A stretch of 26,829 nucleotides of DNA from a virus. Positions 14,954 to 22,575 of this stretch are shown piece by piece; within the stretch, counting starts at the first letter, position 1, and each line of letters opens with the position of its first letter. Where the stretch lies: positions 1 through 26,829 of IMG/VR virus record IMGVR_UViG_3300020183_005528; one strand, given 5' to 3'. Both the position numbers and the translations under genes were made by a program. The notes beneath the pieces are model-generated. The model made no database searches. It saw nothing but the letters and a program-made list of their open reading frames with translations, and had not been told where the DNA came from.

Positions 14954-15238
14954 TCAGTCCTTTCTTGCGTCGTTTTTACCGTCAGCTCTTGCAAGTCTTT
15001 CGGTATCAGGTCTAACATGAAGTGCTGTTGAAATCAAAGTATCAATTCTCACGATGTCGTGATTCATCGTCTTGACGCGATTATCAAGAGCCATGATAAT
15101 ACCACTCAATCCTTTTACTGAACTTTGAACGCCGGCCAGAATAAACTTTAGCGTAAGAAAAACAAAGTATCCGCCTGCTATTGAAGATGCAATTGGAAAT
15201 CCAACTTCCGCCACCAGCTTGAAGAATTCTGCTTCCAT
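14954..15238 (-). CDS. Small membrane protein with helical tail, paralogue 2 (holin-like topology)
   Basis: 94 residues: a membrane helix (about 11-34, VGFPIASSIAGGYFVFLTLK), an amphipathic stretch with DNRVKTMNHDIVRIDTLIS, and a very charged tail (ERLARADGKNDARKD). It shares the GFPI...GG.Y.(I/V)F core and the (D/N)RV(R/K)..(D/N).D(L/I)(I/V)R pattern with its neighbour. It is the first gene of the minus-strand envelope block, and a weak late-promoter-like ACTAAATA lies about 32 bases before it. A two-component holin or spanin-like role is a guess from size and topology only. Confidence 0.75.
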   Translation of the reverse strand: MEAEFFKLVAEVGFPIASSIAGGYFVFLTLKFILAGVQSSVKGLSGIIMALDNRVKTMNHDIVRIDTLISTALHVRPDTERLARADGKNDARKD

Positions 15239-15269
15239 GGTATACTCCCATAATTAGCGGTGACGAGAG

Positions 15270-15277
15270 TATTTAGT
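15270..15277 (-). promoter_or_regulatory. Weak late-promoter-like ACTAAATA
   Basis: The minus strand reads ACTAAATA, one base from NATAAATA, in the 98-base gap between the nuclease gene and the membrane-protein pair and about 32 bases before the ATG at 15238. The same CTAAATA core occurs on the plus strand before csgF. It is a candidate for starting the minus-strand envelope block. Confidence 0.4.
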
Positions 15278-15336
15278 TTACTTCACTTTTTCCAATTTGA
15301 GAAGTTAAATAAAACCCTATAGATTGTGGGATTATC

Positions 15337-15756
15337 TTATAGTTCACCACGCTCCATTAGTATTTTCTTATTTGCTTGATGTTCAACCTGTGTCAATTCT
15401 TTGTTTTCTCCCCTATATGGAACAGCATAATTGTTTTGAATTAACCAATCATTTACTTTTGTTCCATCCTCAAGAATGAACACACCAAGAATTCTACCAA
15501 ACTTGTCATCATTGTTATCCGATTTTTGTGTCTCAATAATATGCCATGAACCAACAGGTAATTTCTCTGCTAGTTTCTTTTTAGATAAAAGACCTCGTGG
15601 TTTTTCTTCTTTGTTTGAAGTTCTAGATTCCGGCGTATCAACTCCAGCCATACGAACACGCTGATTTGCCAACACAATATTAAATCCTAAATCCAAATCA
15701 ATGTCAACTGTATCGCCATCAAGAACTTTATTAATTTTACATTTATATTGATACAC
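15337..15756 (-). CDS. Staphylococcal-nuclease-like (thermonuclease) enzyme
   Basis: 139 residues covering one SNase domain. Catalytic residues line up with staphylococcal nuclease: D15 (VLDGDTVDID), R35, D40 and E43 (VRMAGVDTPE), and R88 (DKFGRILGVF), so the enzyme should be active as a Ca-dependent DNA/RNA nuclease. The C-terminal W-L-x-x-N-x-Y-A-V-P motif is also typical. There is no signal peptide, so it acts in the cytoplasm or particle rather than the periplasm. The start is GTG at 15756, chosen for the domain fit and AAAGGA about 6 bases upstream; the upstream gene stops 3 bases before it. A role in breaking host DNA or RNA is inferred. Confidence 0.88.
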   Translation of the reverse strand: MYQYKCKINKVLDGDTVDIDLDLGFNIVLANQRVRMAGVDTPESRTSNKEEKPRGLLSKKKLAEKLPVGSWHIIETQKSDNNDDKFGRILGVFILEDGTKVNDWLIQNNYAVPYRGENKELTQVEHQANKKILMERGEL

Positions 15757-15758
15757 AA

Positions 15759-16952
15759 TTATCCTTTCTTAGCAAAGTTTGCTCTTGAAAATTGCTGACG
15801 ATTTACCATCTTGACTATCTGGCCCTTGTGTTGAACGACGTGTCCTTCAGGATCAGCTTCCTTATCGTCAATTGATTGCTTCATCGGATTTGATGTTTTT
15901 GTGGCTTTATTTAAACCAGAAACAAGAATATTCTTTGCTTGTTGAATGTGATGATGAATTTCTAGTGCTTTACCAAAGTGTTGTTCGTGTTCATCATGAT
16001 GTGCAAGTGCAGAATTCAATCTTTCTGTCTTTGCTGCTTTGCCTTTTCCAGTCTTCATTTTGTCTACTTCTTTTTGCATACGATTTTGTATATGCTTGCG
16101 TAGACCTTGAGTTGTTGGCCTTTCGCCAGTTCTTACTGTCTGATTGATATAAGTTGAAATATGTTCAGCATGACGATTGATGATATCATGATGAGCTGGA
16201 TGCAAATCGTTGTGAAGTGCTTCAGCTTGTTTTATGTGATGCTCTACTTGCTTGCTTTCTTGATTTGAAAGATGTTTACCAGAGCCAAGACTAGTTTGTG
16301 CGGAGATATGATGTACATCTGGATGTTGCTTGAATCTTGATGTATCTCTTAGGGGAGAAGCTTGTAGAGTTTCTACCTTGTCTGGATTTCCGTGAATTTC
16401 AGTATGTGTAGCAAAACCAATTTTTGATCTTACTGCTTTTTTTCCCTCTGGTGTATTCTTGCCTATACGATATCTAATTGTGTTTGGCTTAAATGATGTT
16501 TCGTTTTTATCTTCTTTTCTTTCACTTGAATCATGCATAAAGTCGCCTTGAAATACACCTTTCTTTGGTGCAATTTTAGGTAAATGTTCCAAGGCTGCGT
16601 GCATTTTTTCTGCAAGACCTGGAGAGTGACCAAAATATTGATCTACTTCATCGTGTGTTGTTGCATGTCTGGGAGTCTTACCAAATGCTGCATGTTTTGT
16701 CGCGACAAAAAACTTTCCGGTTTTCGGATGATGTCCATAAACTATTGCTGGTGAACCATCAAGTTTTGTGGAGATATGTGTATCACCAGAGTTTCCTGTC
16801 TTGAGTGCGTTATGCACTGCTCTTAGAGTAGAAACGGAGTGTTCAAATCCTGCACGATTCTTGATTGCATTATCTTCAGGATGTTCCTGATGTCTTGCGG
16901 ATGCAATACCTGATTCATCTGATTCTAACAAAAAGGATTTGAAGTCTAGCAT
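15759..16952 (-). CDS. CTS-bearing ligase/nucleotidyltransferase-like phage protein
   Basis: 397 residues. The leader MLDFKSFLLE fits the capsid-targeting type, with cleavage after E10 predicted. THISTKLDGSPAIVYG (58-73) contains the KxDG motif I of the DNA/RNA ligase nucleotidyltransferase superfamily (K63 being the adenylated Lys), and KKGVFQGDFMHDSS (130-143) resembles motif III. The C-terminal half is His/Lys/Gln-rich helix (HHIKQAEALHNDLHPAHHD). I recall this as a marine phage family named DUF6267, from memory. The classical motifs IV and V are not clear, so full ligase activity is uncertain. Its start region is an almost exact copy of that of the next gene upstream. Confidence 0.75.
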   Translation of the reverse strand: MLDFKSFLLESDESGIASARHQEHPEDNAIKNRAGFEHSVSTLRAVHNALKTGNSGDTHISTKLDGSPAIVYGHHPKTGKFFVATKHAAFGKTPRHATTHDEVDQYFGHSPGLAEKMHAALEHLPKIAPKKGVFQGDFMHDSSERKEDKNETSFKPNTIRYRIGKNTPEGKKAVRSKIGFATHTEIHGNPDKVETLQASPLRDTSRFKQHPDVHHISAQTSLGSGKHLSNQESKQVEHHIKQAEALHNDLHPAHHDIINRHAEHISTYINQTVRTGERPTTQGLRKHIQNRMQKEVDKMKTGKGKAAKTERLNSALAHHDEHEQHFGKALEIHHHIQQAKNILVSGLNKATKTSNPMKQSIDDKEADPEGHVVQHKGQIVKMVNRQQFSRANFAKKG

Positions 16953-16964
16953 TTATTTCTCCAA
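16921..16964. repeat. Duplicated gene-start region, copy 1
   Basis: 44 bases spanning the GGAG ribosome site, ATG and first codons of the gene starting at 16952. They match 17911-17954 with a single mismatch; the inner 36 bases (16929-16964) are identical. Both encode MLDFKSFL. Confidence 0.9.
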
Positions 16965-16967
16965 GTA

Positions 16968-17942
16968 TTATCTTTCATCCAATTTAAAATTACCTGAACG
17001 CCCAATACCTTTTGGTAAAGCAACTCTTGGACGAGATCCTTCATGATCATGTTCATCTACATGAACTACTTTAGCACCTTTACTACCTGACATAGATTTG
17101 ACAAGAAACGATGCTGTATGTGCAGCTCCTTTACCAAATTTACCTTCACCTGTCATTGCTTCTTTTCTAACATAGTGATTCAATTCAGGATAAGCATCGT
17201 GTGCAATATCTATATGTTTTTGCGCTTTATTTTTCAATTTTATCATATCTTCTCTGGACGCTGTTCTCATAGCATCAACATGCTTACCTGCTTTTTTCAT
17301 ATTTCCCATTATGTGATCATGAATTTCTTTTTTCTTTTCTGAAGATAACTTTGCATATTTTGGATGATTATTCAACATTTCTAATGCAGCATGATGATGT
17401 GTAGCATTATTCTCTTCTGGACCACCAGACATCAATTGAGAACCTGCACCCTTTTTCATTGAAAGTCTAATACCTTCGTGTTCTCCTTTTTTAGGATCAT
17501 AAATTGCAATATCTGTTTTAGATGTTGCGCCTTTAGTTGCTCCGTATTTTTTCCAAGTGTCGGAAACATTACCCTTTGCACCGCCCATGACTTTTGCTTT
17601 ATGTTTTTCTTTTACTGCTTTAGCAAAGTCTTTATGTGTTGCCATAGCATGAACTGTATTCATTGCAGTTTCTAATTCAGCATGATAACTATTTTTAGAA
17701 TCTTTTGTTTTCTTTCCGCCAGTAAATCCTTCTTTTCCAGCATTTTTAAAATGCAGAGGATGTGTTTTATCCGTCTTTGCGATTTCTAACTCTTTTTTCA
17801 TTGCCTCTTTATCGCGAGCAATTCCTTTTTCAGTCATATAATTCCAGACTTTTACATGTGCATGTTCGTCACCATAACTACCTTGGTTTGCTTCAATCAA
17901 AAAAGATTCTGATTCTATCAAAAAGGATTTGAAGTCTAGCAT
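16968..17942 (-). CDS. CTS-bearing protein with possible PD-(D/E)XK-like core
   Basis: 324 residues, Lys/His-rich. The leader MLDFKSFLIESESFLIEAN has the FLIE cleavage site twice (after E10 and E17). Residues 140-172 contain SKTDIAIYDPKKG then IRLSMKKGAGSQLMSGG: a D on one strand (D144) and S-x-K on the next (S161, K163), resembling the active-site hairpin of PD-(D/E)XK nucleases. The distal helices are His/Lys-rich with no recognised motif. If the leader is real, this would be a packaged protein delivered into the host at infection. Nuclease activity is only a hypothesis, because an acidic first motif and the exact (D/E)XK are not certain. Confidence 0.7.
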   Translation of the reverse strand: MLDFKSFLIESESFLIEANQGSYGDEHAHVKVWNYMTEKGIARDKEAMKKELEIAKTDKTHPLHFKNAGKEGFTGGKKTKDSKNSYHAELETAMNTVHAMATHKDFAKAVKEKHKAKVMGGAKGNVSDTWKKYGATKGATSKTDIAIYDPKKGEHEGIRLSMKKGAGSQLMSGGPEENNATHHHAALEMLNNHPKYAKLSSEKKKEIHDHIMGNMKKAGKHVDAMRTASREDMIKLKNKAQKHIDIAHDAYPELNHYVRKEAMTGEGKFGKGAAHTASFLVKSMSGSKGAKVVHVDEHDHEGSRPRVALPKGIGRSGNFKLDER

Positions 17943-17954
17943 TTATTTCTCCAA
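17911..17954. repeat. Duplicated gene-start region, copy 2
   Basis: Second copy of the 44-base ribosome-site/ATG/leader segment, at the gene starting at 17942. The coding part just downstream repeats the FLIE-encoding bases once more, so this region has been duplicated more than once. Confidence 0.9.
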
Positions 17955-18689
17955 TTATATCATATTTACTATTAATGCTGTTTTTGGTATTTGGTCAGTT
18001 ACAACTATTCTTCCTGCACTATCACCTTTTGACGGAGATTTTCCATATATTTTTGGAACTCCGCGATTATCTTTTGCTTCAGGATCAAATCTTTGATCTT
18101 CTCGTCTGGCTCTTAGTCTAAAATAAAGATTATGTGTTTTTGCATATGTTTCAGAATCAGTTAAAGTTCCATTTTGAAATGTTAAAACATTTTTTTCTTT
18201 ATCATATCTTGATCTTACATTCATTTCACCTATGTACATATAGTCTATTGGTCCCCCCATGGATTTATTTCCTATGACAATTTTTAATTTGTCCCTAGAA
18301 GATATTTTGCCATAAACATCAGGAATTTTATCACCAACTTTTAGTTTTTGCACTTTTATTAAATTCTCATATGCTTCAGTCATGAATTTTTTTGCTATTC
18401 CAGGAATAGCAATTTCTAAACCCCTAAGACCTCCACCAGCTAATGATGGTGCTTCTTCTCCTTTTAGAGAAAGATTCAATGTTTTTTCATTACTCAAATA
18501 AAGAACAACATCTGTATAAGGTTCAGATCCTGAGATCTGACGATACTTAAATTTTTCTGCTTCAATGACATCTGAAATAGTAGTTTTTCCTGCAACTATA
18601 GTTATAGGATTTTTATCATTAGACATTATTGCTTTTTTAATAGCCTTTATTACACTAGTTTCTTGTCTTTCTGCAGATACTCCGGCCAT
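17955..18689 (-). CDS. Phage protein with PD-(D/E)XK-like hairpin, function unproven
   Basis: 244 residues without leader, signal peptide or membrane segment. SEPYTDVVLYLSNEK (55-69) and LNLSLKGEEAPSLAGGG (71-87) give the same T-D-[IV]-x-[IL]-Y ... L-S-[LM]-K pattern as the preceding gene's 143-163 region, here with D60, S74 and K76, again followed by a Gly-rich loop. The rest is mixed alpha/beta ending in TALIVNMI. The common pattern suggests the two proteins share a fold, perhaps a nuclease-like one. The ATG at 18689 has AGGA about 7 bases upstream. It sits at the head of the 15.3-18.7 kb block. Confidence 0.65.
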   Translation of the reverse strand: MAGVSAERQETSVIKAIKKAIMSNDKNPITIVAGKTTISDVIEAEKFKYRQISGSEPYTDVVLYLSNEKTLNLSLKGEEAPSLAGGGLRGLEIAIPGIAKKFMTEAYENLIKVQKLKVGDKIPDVYGKISSRDKLKIVIGNKSMGGPIDYMYIGEMNVRSRYDKEKNVLTFQNGTLTDSETYAKTHNLYFRLRARREDQRFDPEAKDNRGVPKIYGKSPSKGDSAGRIVVTDQIPKTALIVNMI

Positions 18690-18741
18690 GCTATTTCCTG
18701 TTATTACACGTTTGAATCGCCAGAACTTTTTATTCCACTCT

Positions 18742-18779
18742 ATATTGAGTCATCTATATTCTCTTGAATCACTCAATAT
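18742..18779. repeat. Inverted repeat in intergenic gap
   Basis: ATATTGAGT (18742-18750) and ACTCAATAT (18771-18779) form a perfect 9-bp stem around a 20-base loop, directly after the stop codon of the gene ending at 18780 and 53 bases before the start of the next at 18689. No U-tract follows on the minus strand, so it is a weak terminator candidate; an RNA-processing or protein-binding site is as likely. Confidence 0.4.
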
Positions 18780-18989
18780 TTAGTCTTTGCTAGTAGCTAA
18801 CTTGTCTGCAATGGTGTAAAACATCTTGGCCGTATCTTCATTTCCCATGAATTGTACATACATTCTTTGAGCAACGGCCAGCAACGAACCATTCACAGCA
18901 AGAAACTCGTCTCTTGTTTTTGCATCCATCACCATCTTTTCAGCTTTTACCATCGTTTCTCGCATCAATTCTTCAATATTTTCTTCCAT
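18780..18989 (-). CDS. Small conserved helical phage protein, function unknown
   Basis: 69 residues, all helical by pattern: an acidic start (MEENIEELMRETMVKAEKMV), DAKTRDEFLAVNGSLLAVAQ in the middle and TAKMFYTIADKLATSK at the end. I recognise it as a recurrent small protein of marine T4-like phages but know no function. Its ATG lies within the last codons of the upstream HExxH gene (17-base overlap), so translation is coupled. It has no signal peptide or metal-binding motif. Confidence 0.75.
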   Translation of the reverse strand: MEENIEELMRETMVKAEKMVMDAKTRDEFLAVNGSLLAVAQRMYVQFMGNEDTAKMFYTIADKLATSKD

Positions 18990-19560
18990 TTAGCACCCCT
19001 AAATTTAGATATGTTTTTTTTAAAAGTCTCTTCATAACAGGATGATCTGGTTCAAATTGCTTGCGATAGATATTCAAAGTTTGAGATTTATCCCACCCAT
19101 GTGTATTTACCTCAATCGCGATATCATACGAATATGCATCTATCTCATCTCTTTCACCAAGATATTTTTGTTCTCTATTTCCTCTCATGCATAATGAAAA
19201 GGAATCCGTTTGTAATTCATCTCTCTTGATAAATTGCTGATGATGAATGAATTCGTGCTGAATTGTTTGTGCCAAATGAAAGCGAAATAGATTGGGATTA
19301 TCTATGTTCAAATATCCCTTTGCTTTCTTCGGTATTATTAGAACAATTTCTATCTTTTGAAGTTCCTCAAGATAGAATCCTGCTATTGTATAGTCTTCAT
19401 TTTCCAGACTATTCGTTCTTTCAATGTTGAACTTTACATTTGTAATCCGCCAACCGGCAAATAAACTCGCAACTCTTTTCTTGATGTCAATAGCTTTGAT
19501 TCTACCTTGAGGTATATCAATGCCATTGAGAAGAAGCATTAGAGTATTGAATATGAACAT
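18973..19560 (-). CDS. Zincin-like (HExxH) metallopeptidase-like protein
   Basis: 195 residues. TIQHEFIHHQQF (99-110) contains the zinc-binding HExxH motif (H102, E103, H106), and the later LGERDEIDAYSYDIA (134-148) gives an acidic third ligand candidate (E139) in a helix, as in gluzincin-type enzymes. The N-terminal part is mixed beta/alpha. No signal peptide is evident (MFIFNTLMLLLNGIDIPQ is hydrophobic but short and lacks a cleavage site), so it probably works in the cytoplasm or particle. The target is unknown. It is tightly packed: one base separates it from the upstream gene's stop. Confidence 0.7.
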   Translation of the reverse strand: MFIFNTLMLLLNGIDIPQGRIKAIDIKKRVASLFAGWRITNVKFNIERTNSLENEDYTIAGFYLEELQKIEIVLIIPKKAKGYLNIDNPNLFRFHLAQTIQHEFIHHQQFIKRDELQTDSFSLCMRGNREQKYLGERDEIDAYSYDIAIEVNTHGWDKSQTLNIYRKQFEPDHPVMKRLLKKTYLNLGVLNGRKY

Positions 19561-19561
19561 A

Positions 19562-19753
19562 TCACGGATTTAGAAAAAATTTTGGAGTAAATCCATCAAA
19601 GCCGCCACCACTCATTAAATGCATAACCATGGCAATTGCATCATCTTCAAATATAAACTCATAAATTATTTGATCAGTCTGTGATTCAACAACATTCCAA
19701 GTAAATGTATCATCATCTTGCTGTACAAGATGATAGTGATAATTTTCAATCAT
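19562..19753 (-). CDS. Small acidic protein, function unknown
   Basis: 63 residues, acidic and aromatic (YHYHLVQQDDDTFTWNVVES; YEFIFEDDAIAMVMHLMSGG), predicted as a small beta-sheet followed by a helix, then FDGFTPKFFLNP. There is no known motif. It lies one base after the gp41 gene on the same transcript, with AAAGGTG before its ATG. Tight packing and a proper ribosome site support it as a real gene. I recognise no function. Confidence 0.65.
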   Translation of the reverse strand: MIENYHYHLVQQDDDTFTWNVVESQTDQIIYEFIFEDDAIAMVMHLMSGGGFDGFTPKFFLNP

Positions 19754-19754
19754 A

Positions 19755-21170
19755 TTACACCTTTAATCCAGAGTTTTTAAATTTATTTTGATTAAATGAA
19801 GACTTCACCACTCTATCTACAAATTTGTCATCTATCCCTTTCTGTTGCCCAGAATCCAGAATATCATCTTGTGCTGATTGCTCTACATCATATAGACGCA
19901 TCTTTGCACGATCAATACCCAAAACAAATCTTTTGTTGCTTGTTGGATCATTATATCTATTCTTTAATTGCTTAATCATAATTTGATTTAATGCCTCCAA
20001 TTCTTCTGTAGATATCAAAGCTGCCATGAAGTCTGCTGTTGCAGGTAGACCAAACGACTCTGATGTGTCTGTTAATTCAATGTCTGTGCTTGAAAAACCA
20101 GATCTTGTTGTTTGTGTGGCTGATACAATTGGTAACTTGAATTCAACTGCAAGACCACGAATCTCTTCGGCAATGGCTTTGATGTAAGTATATGAATTAA
20201 TATTTGAACCAGGTTTAACTCTGGCCGAGCAACAAATATTGAGATAATCAATAAAAATTATATCTGGACGAAAACTCTTTTTCAAGAGCAATTCATTTAG
20301 CAATGTGCGAAAGTGTGTTGTTGAAGCTAGAGCAGTTGGATATTCTTTGATGATAAGCTTACCTGTTGTTGTCTTTCTTACTCTTTCAACTTTCTTATCG
20401 TAAATATCTTTTGGAAGATTTGAAAGATCGTCCAAAGTAACATTAAGTAGATTTGCGTCAATACGTTCTGCAATTTTTTCTTCCGCCATTTCCATTGTGA
20501 TATAGAGAACATTGTAACCCTGAACAAGGCAAGCAGACGCAACATGACACATAAACAATGATTTACCAACACCGGTGCCTGCCAAAAACACATTTAATGT
20601 CTTTGATGGCAATCCGCCCTTTGTAATCTTGTTCATAAAGTCAAGATCAAAAGGAATTTTCTTCTCTGTACGATGATAGAAATCAAATCGTGCGTCCGAG
20701 TCATCCAAATAATCATGACCAACGTGACTATCAAAGCTAACTGCTAATGCGTCGGAAAGAATTTTTGGAATTGCACCTTTATCTTTTATAGATTTTGAAT
20801 TTGCGTCAAGAATACCAATAGACTCAAGAACAGCATTGTAGATAGCTTTTTCTTGACAAAATTTTTCTGTCTTGTCAATTAGCCACTGCTGTTCGCTTCT
20901 CTCTTCTTTTATTTGCTCAACTGATTCTAAAATACCATATGCAGTTTTTATTTCCTCGTCTTTTACACCAGATAAGTTATTGATGTTAATATGAAGAGCC
21001 TCAAGAGTTGGAAGAGCATTATATTTCAGAATAAAATCTTTGATATTTTGAAATACAAGTTTTTCCGACCTCTCGGTAAAATATTCATCATTCAGAAACG
21101 GAAGAACCTTTCTCGCGTACTCTTCGTTTTGTATCAAATTCTTCAGTATAGTTGTTTCCAGTCTCTTCAT
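19755..21170 (-). CDS. gp41: Replicative DNA helicase gp41 (DnaB-type)
   Basis: 471 residues, close to T4 gp41 (475). The N-terminal helical domain starts like T4 gp41 ([20 protein letters not shown]). The RecA-type ATPase core has Walker A AGTGVGKS (197-204), YITMEMAEEKIAERI (223-237) and Walker B IIFIDYL (304-310), with a later SATQTTRSGFS segment. It unwinds the phage fork as a hexamer and works with primase gp61, loader gp59 and polymerase gp43. The start is set by the match to T4 and lies inside the preceding gene (83-base overlap). Confidence 0.93.
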   Translation of the reverse strand: MKRLETTILKNLIQNEEYARKVLPFLNDEYFTERSEKLVFQNIKDFILKYNALPTLEALHININNLSGVKDEEIKTAYGILESVEQIKEERSEQQWLIDKTEKFCQEKAIYNAVLESIGILDANSKSIKDKGAIPKILSDALAVSFDSHVGHDYLDDSDARFDFYHRTEKKIPFDLDFMNKITKGGLPSKTLNVFLAGTGVGKSLFMCHVASACLVQGYNVLYITMEMAEEKIAERIDANLLNVTLDDLSNLPKDIYDKKVERVRKTTTGKLIIKEYPTALASTTHFRTLLNELLLKKSFRPDIIFIDYLNICCSARVKPGSNINSYTYIKAIAEEIRGLAVEFKLPIVSATQTTRSGFSSTDIELTDTSESFGLPATADFMAALISTEELEALNQIMIKQLKNRYNDPTSNKRFVLGIDRAKMRLYDVEQSAQDDILDSGQQKGIDDKFVDRVVKSSFNQNKFKNSGLKV

Positions 21171-21513
21171 CGTGCGTTTCCCTTTCTCTCTCTATCCCGG
21201 CTATGATGATAGAATTTAGAATGGCTCCTAGCGTATCCGTAAATGCTTGGCTACCTTCCAGCTTTTTAGGATTGTGTTTACCTGGTTTTAGTATATCATA
21301 ATCAAAGTGTAATGTATATGTTCCATCAGAGTTTTCCCTATCTTCAACCCTAATGCCACCAAAGCAAAATGTTATTCCCTTGTATCTACCAGTCAATATC
21401 TTGATGGCAGCCATCTTGCTTTTGTCTTCATTCTTAAAATCCGAATCAAGATCAAAGTCTTTATCCATCATCATGGATTTTTTGAAGAGATCTTTAACAC
21501 TCTTCACTATCAT
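21088..21513 (-). CDS. Conserved protein between uvsX and gp41 (gp40 position)
   Basis: 141 residues. The core ([35 protein letters not shown]) is beta-rich and followed by a helix ([20 protein letters not shown]) and a very charged tail. In T4 the gene in this slot is 40, linked to head vertex assembly, and marine T4-like phages have a protein of this kind here, so a head-vertex chaperone is the best positional guess. Its charged C-terminal 28 codons are shared, in another frame, with the start of gp41, and its start overlaps uvsX by 20 bases. Homology to gp40 was not tested. Confidence 0.7.
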   Translation of the reverse strand: MIVKSVKDLFKKSMMMDKDFDLDSDFKNEDKSKMAAIKILTGRYKGITFCFGGIRVEDRENSDGTYTLHFDYDILKPGKHNPKKLEGSQAFTDTLGAILNSIIIAGIERERETHDEETGNNYTEEFDTKRRVREKGSSVSE

Positions 21514-22543
21514 CGGTTGCTACCTCCGTCTTTCCATATAGAAATTCATTTGCACAGTTTTCGTTGATCTGATCAAGTATTTCTTGCGTGAAATACTTTT
21601 CTGGATTCTCTAGAATATTCTTTTCAAATACCTTGGTACCATCTGGTAGTTCAAGACGAGTTGAAATCTTCTTGATGATATTGAACTTGATAGCTAGATC
21701 AAGAAGACCATAATACTTGTCAACACCAGAATCATAACGAAGAAGCGTTTCAACTACTTTGTCGGCAATCGTCAAACGACTCTTTTGAAGCTTGCACTTG
21801 ACGATGTTGCCAACAACTTCGTTGTCTTGCTTTTCCTTCTTTTTTGAAAGAAAGATAATGGTTGAAGCAGCATATTCAAGACCTGAGCCGCCACCCATCC
21901 TCTTTGTAGGAACATATGATCCAATAACATCATATGTGTGATTCGTGATGATCATCGATACTTTTGCCTTACCAAGCTTCAAGGTGATGACGCGAAATGC
22001 ACCACGAATCAATTGCGAGCGAGTCATGTCTCGCGTGTCTTTGCCATCGGTTATATCGGTAATTTCTTTCTCGGTTGAGAGATTACCAAGAGAGTCAAGA
22101 ACCATTAACATTGGCGGACGATCATTTGCAGGAGTCTCTGTATACTTGTCCAGAATCTTTACAGTCTGTGTACGAAACTCTTGAATTGTAGTTACGGGAA
22201 TAATATGCACACGACGAACATCAATTCCACGATCAACAAACATCTGTTTTGTTAGTGCAGATTCGGATTCAAAATACATCACACCGCCATTCGGGTTGTC
22301 AATTAGAAATTGTTTAACCACATTTAGCGTGTAATATGTCTTACCTGTTGCTGGCTCACCTGCAAGTGCTGTGATCTTGTTTGCTGGAAGACCACCATAA
22401 ATTGAACCAGAAAGCAATGCATTTAGTGCATATGAACCTGTACCAATATAACCAGTCACATCGCCGGCCTCAATGCCGTCTTCAACAAGACTAGCATATT
22501 CATTACCAGCCTCTTTGATTAGAGCCGAAAAAATATTACTCAT
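21494..22543 (-). CDS. uvsX: UvsX recombinase (RecA-type)
   Basis: 349 residues (T4 UvsX 391). The ATPase core shows Walker A GEPATGKT (62-69), a glutamate-containing [12 protein letters not shown] strand, Walker [13 protein letters not shown] and a DNA-binding loop region [13 protein letters not shown]. The acidic C-terminus (VATDDSEEC) is like that of UvsX and RecA proteins. It catalyses strand exchange for recombination-dependent replication and repair. The ATG at 22543 (MSNIFSAL) is preferred over an upstream TTG at 22558, because AAGGAG lies 7 bases before it and the upstream codons run through that ribosome site. Confidence 0.93.
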   Translation of the reverse strand: MSNIFSALIKEAGNEYASLVEDGIEAGDVTGYIGTGSYALNALLSGSIYGGLPANKITALAGEPATGKTYYTLNVVKQFLIDNPNGGVMYFESESALTKQMFVDRGIDVRRVHIIPVTTIQEFRTQTVKILDKYTETPANDRPPMLMVLDSLGNLSTEKEITDITDGKDTRDMTRSQLIRGAFRVITLKLGKAKVSMIITNHTYDVIGSYVPTKRMGGGSGLEYAASTIIFLSKKKEKQDNEVVGNIVKCKLQKSRLTIADKVVETLLRYDSGVDKYYGLLDLAIKFNIIKKISTRLELPDGTKVFEKNILENPEKYFTQEILDQINENCANEFLYGKTEVATDDSEEC

Positions 22544-22575
22544 GAAAAACTCCTTCAAATATATTGTATTTTATA

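Noticed and set aside
15297-15336. Possible terminator hairpin downstream of the nuclease gene
   Set aside because: CTATA/TATAG and CCC/GGG pairings are short and mismatched, so no convincing stem with a U-tract could be drawn.
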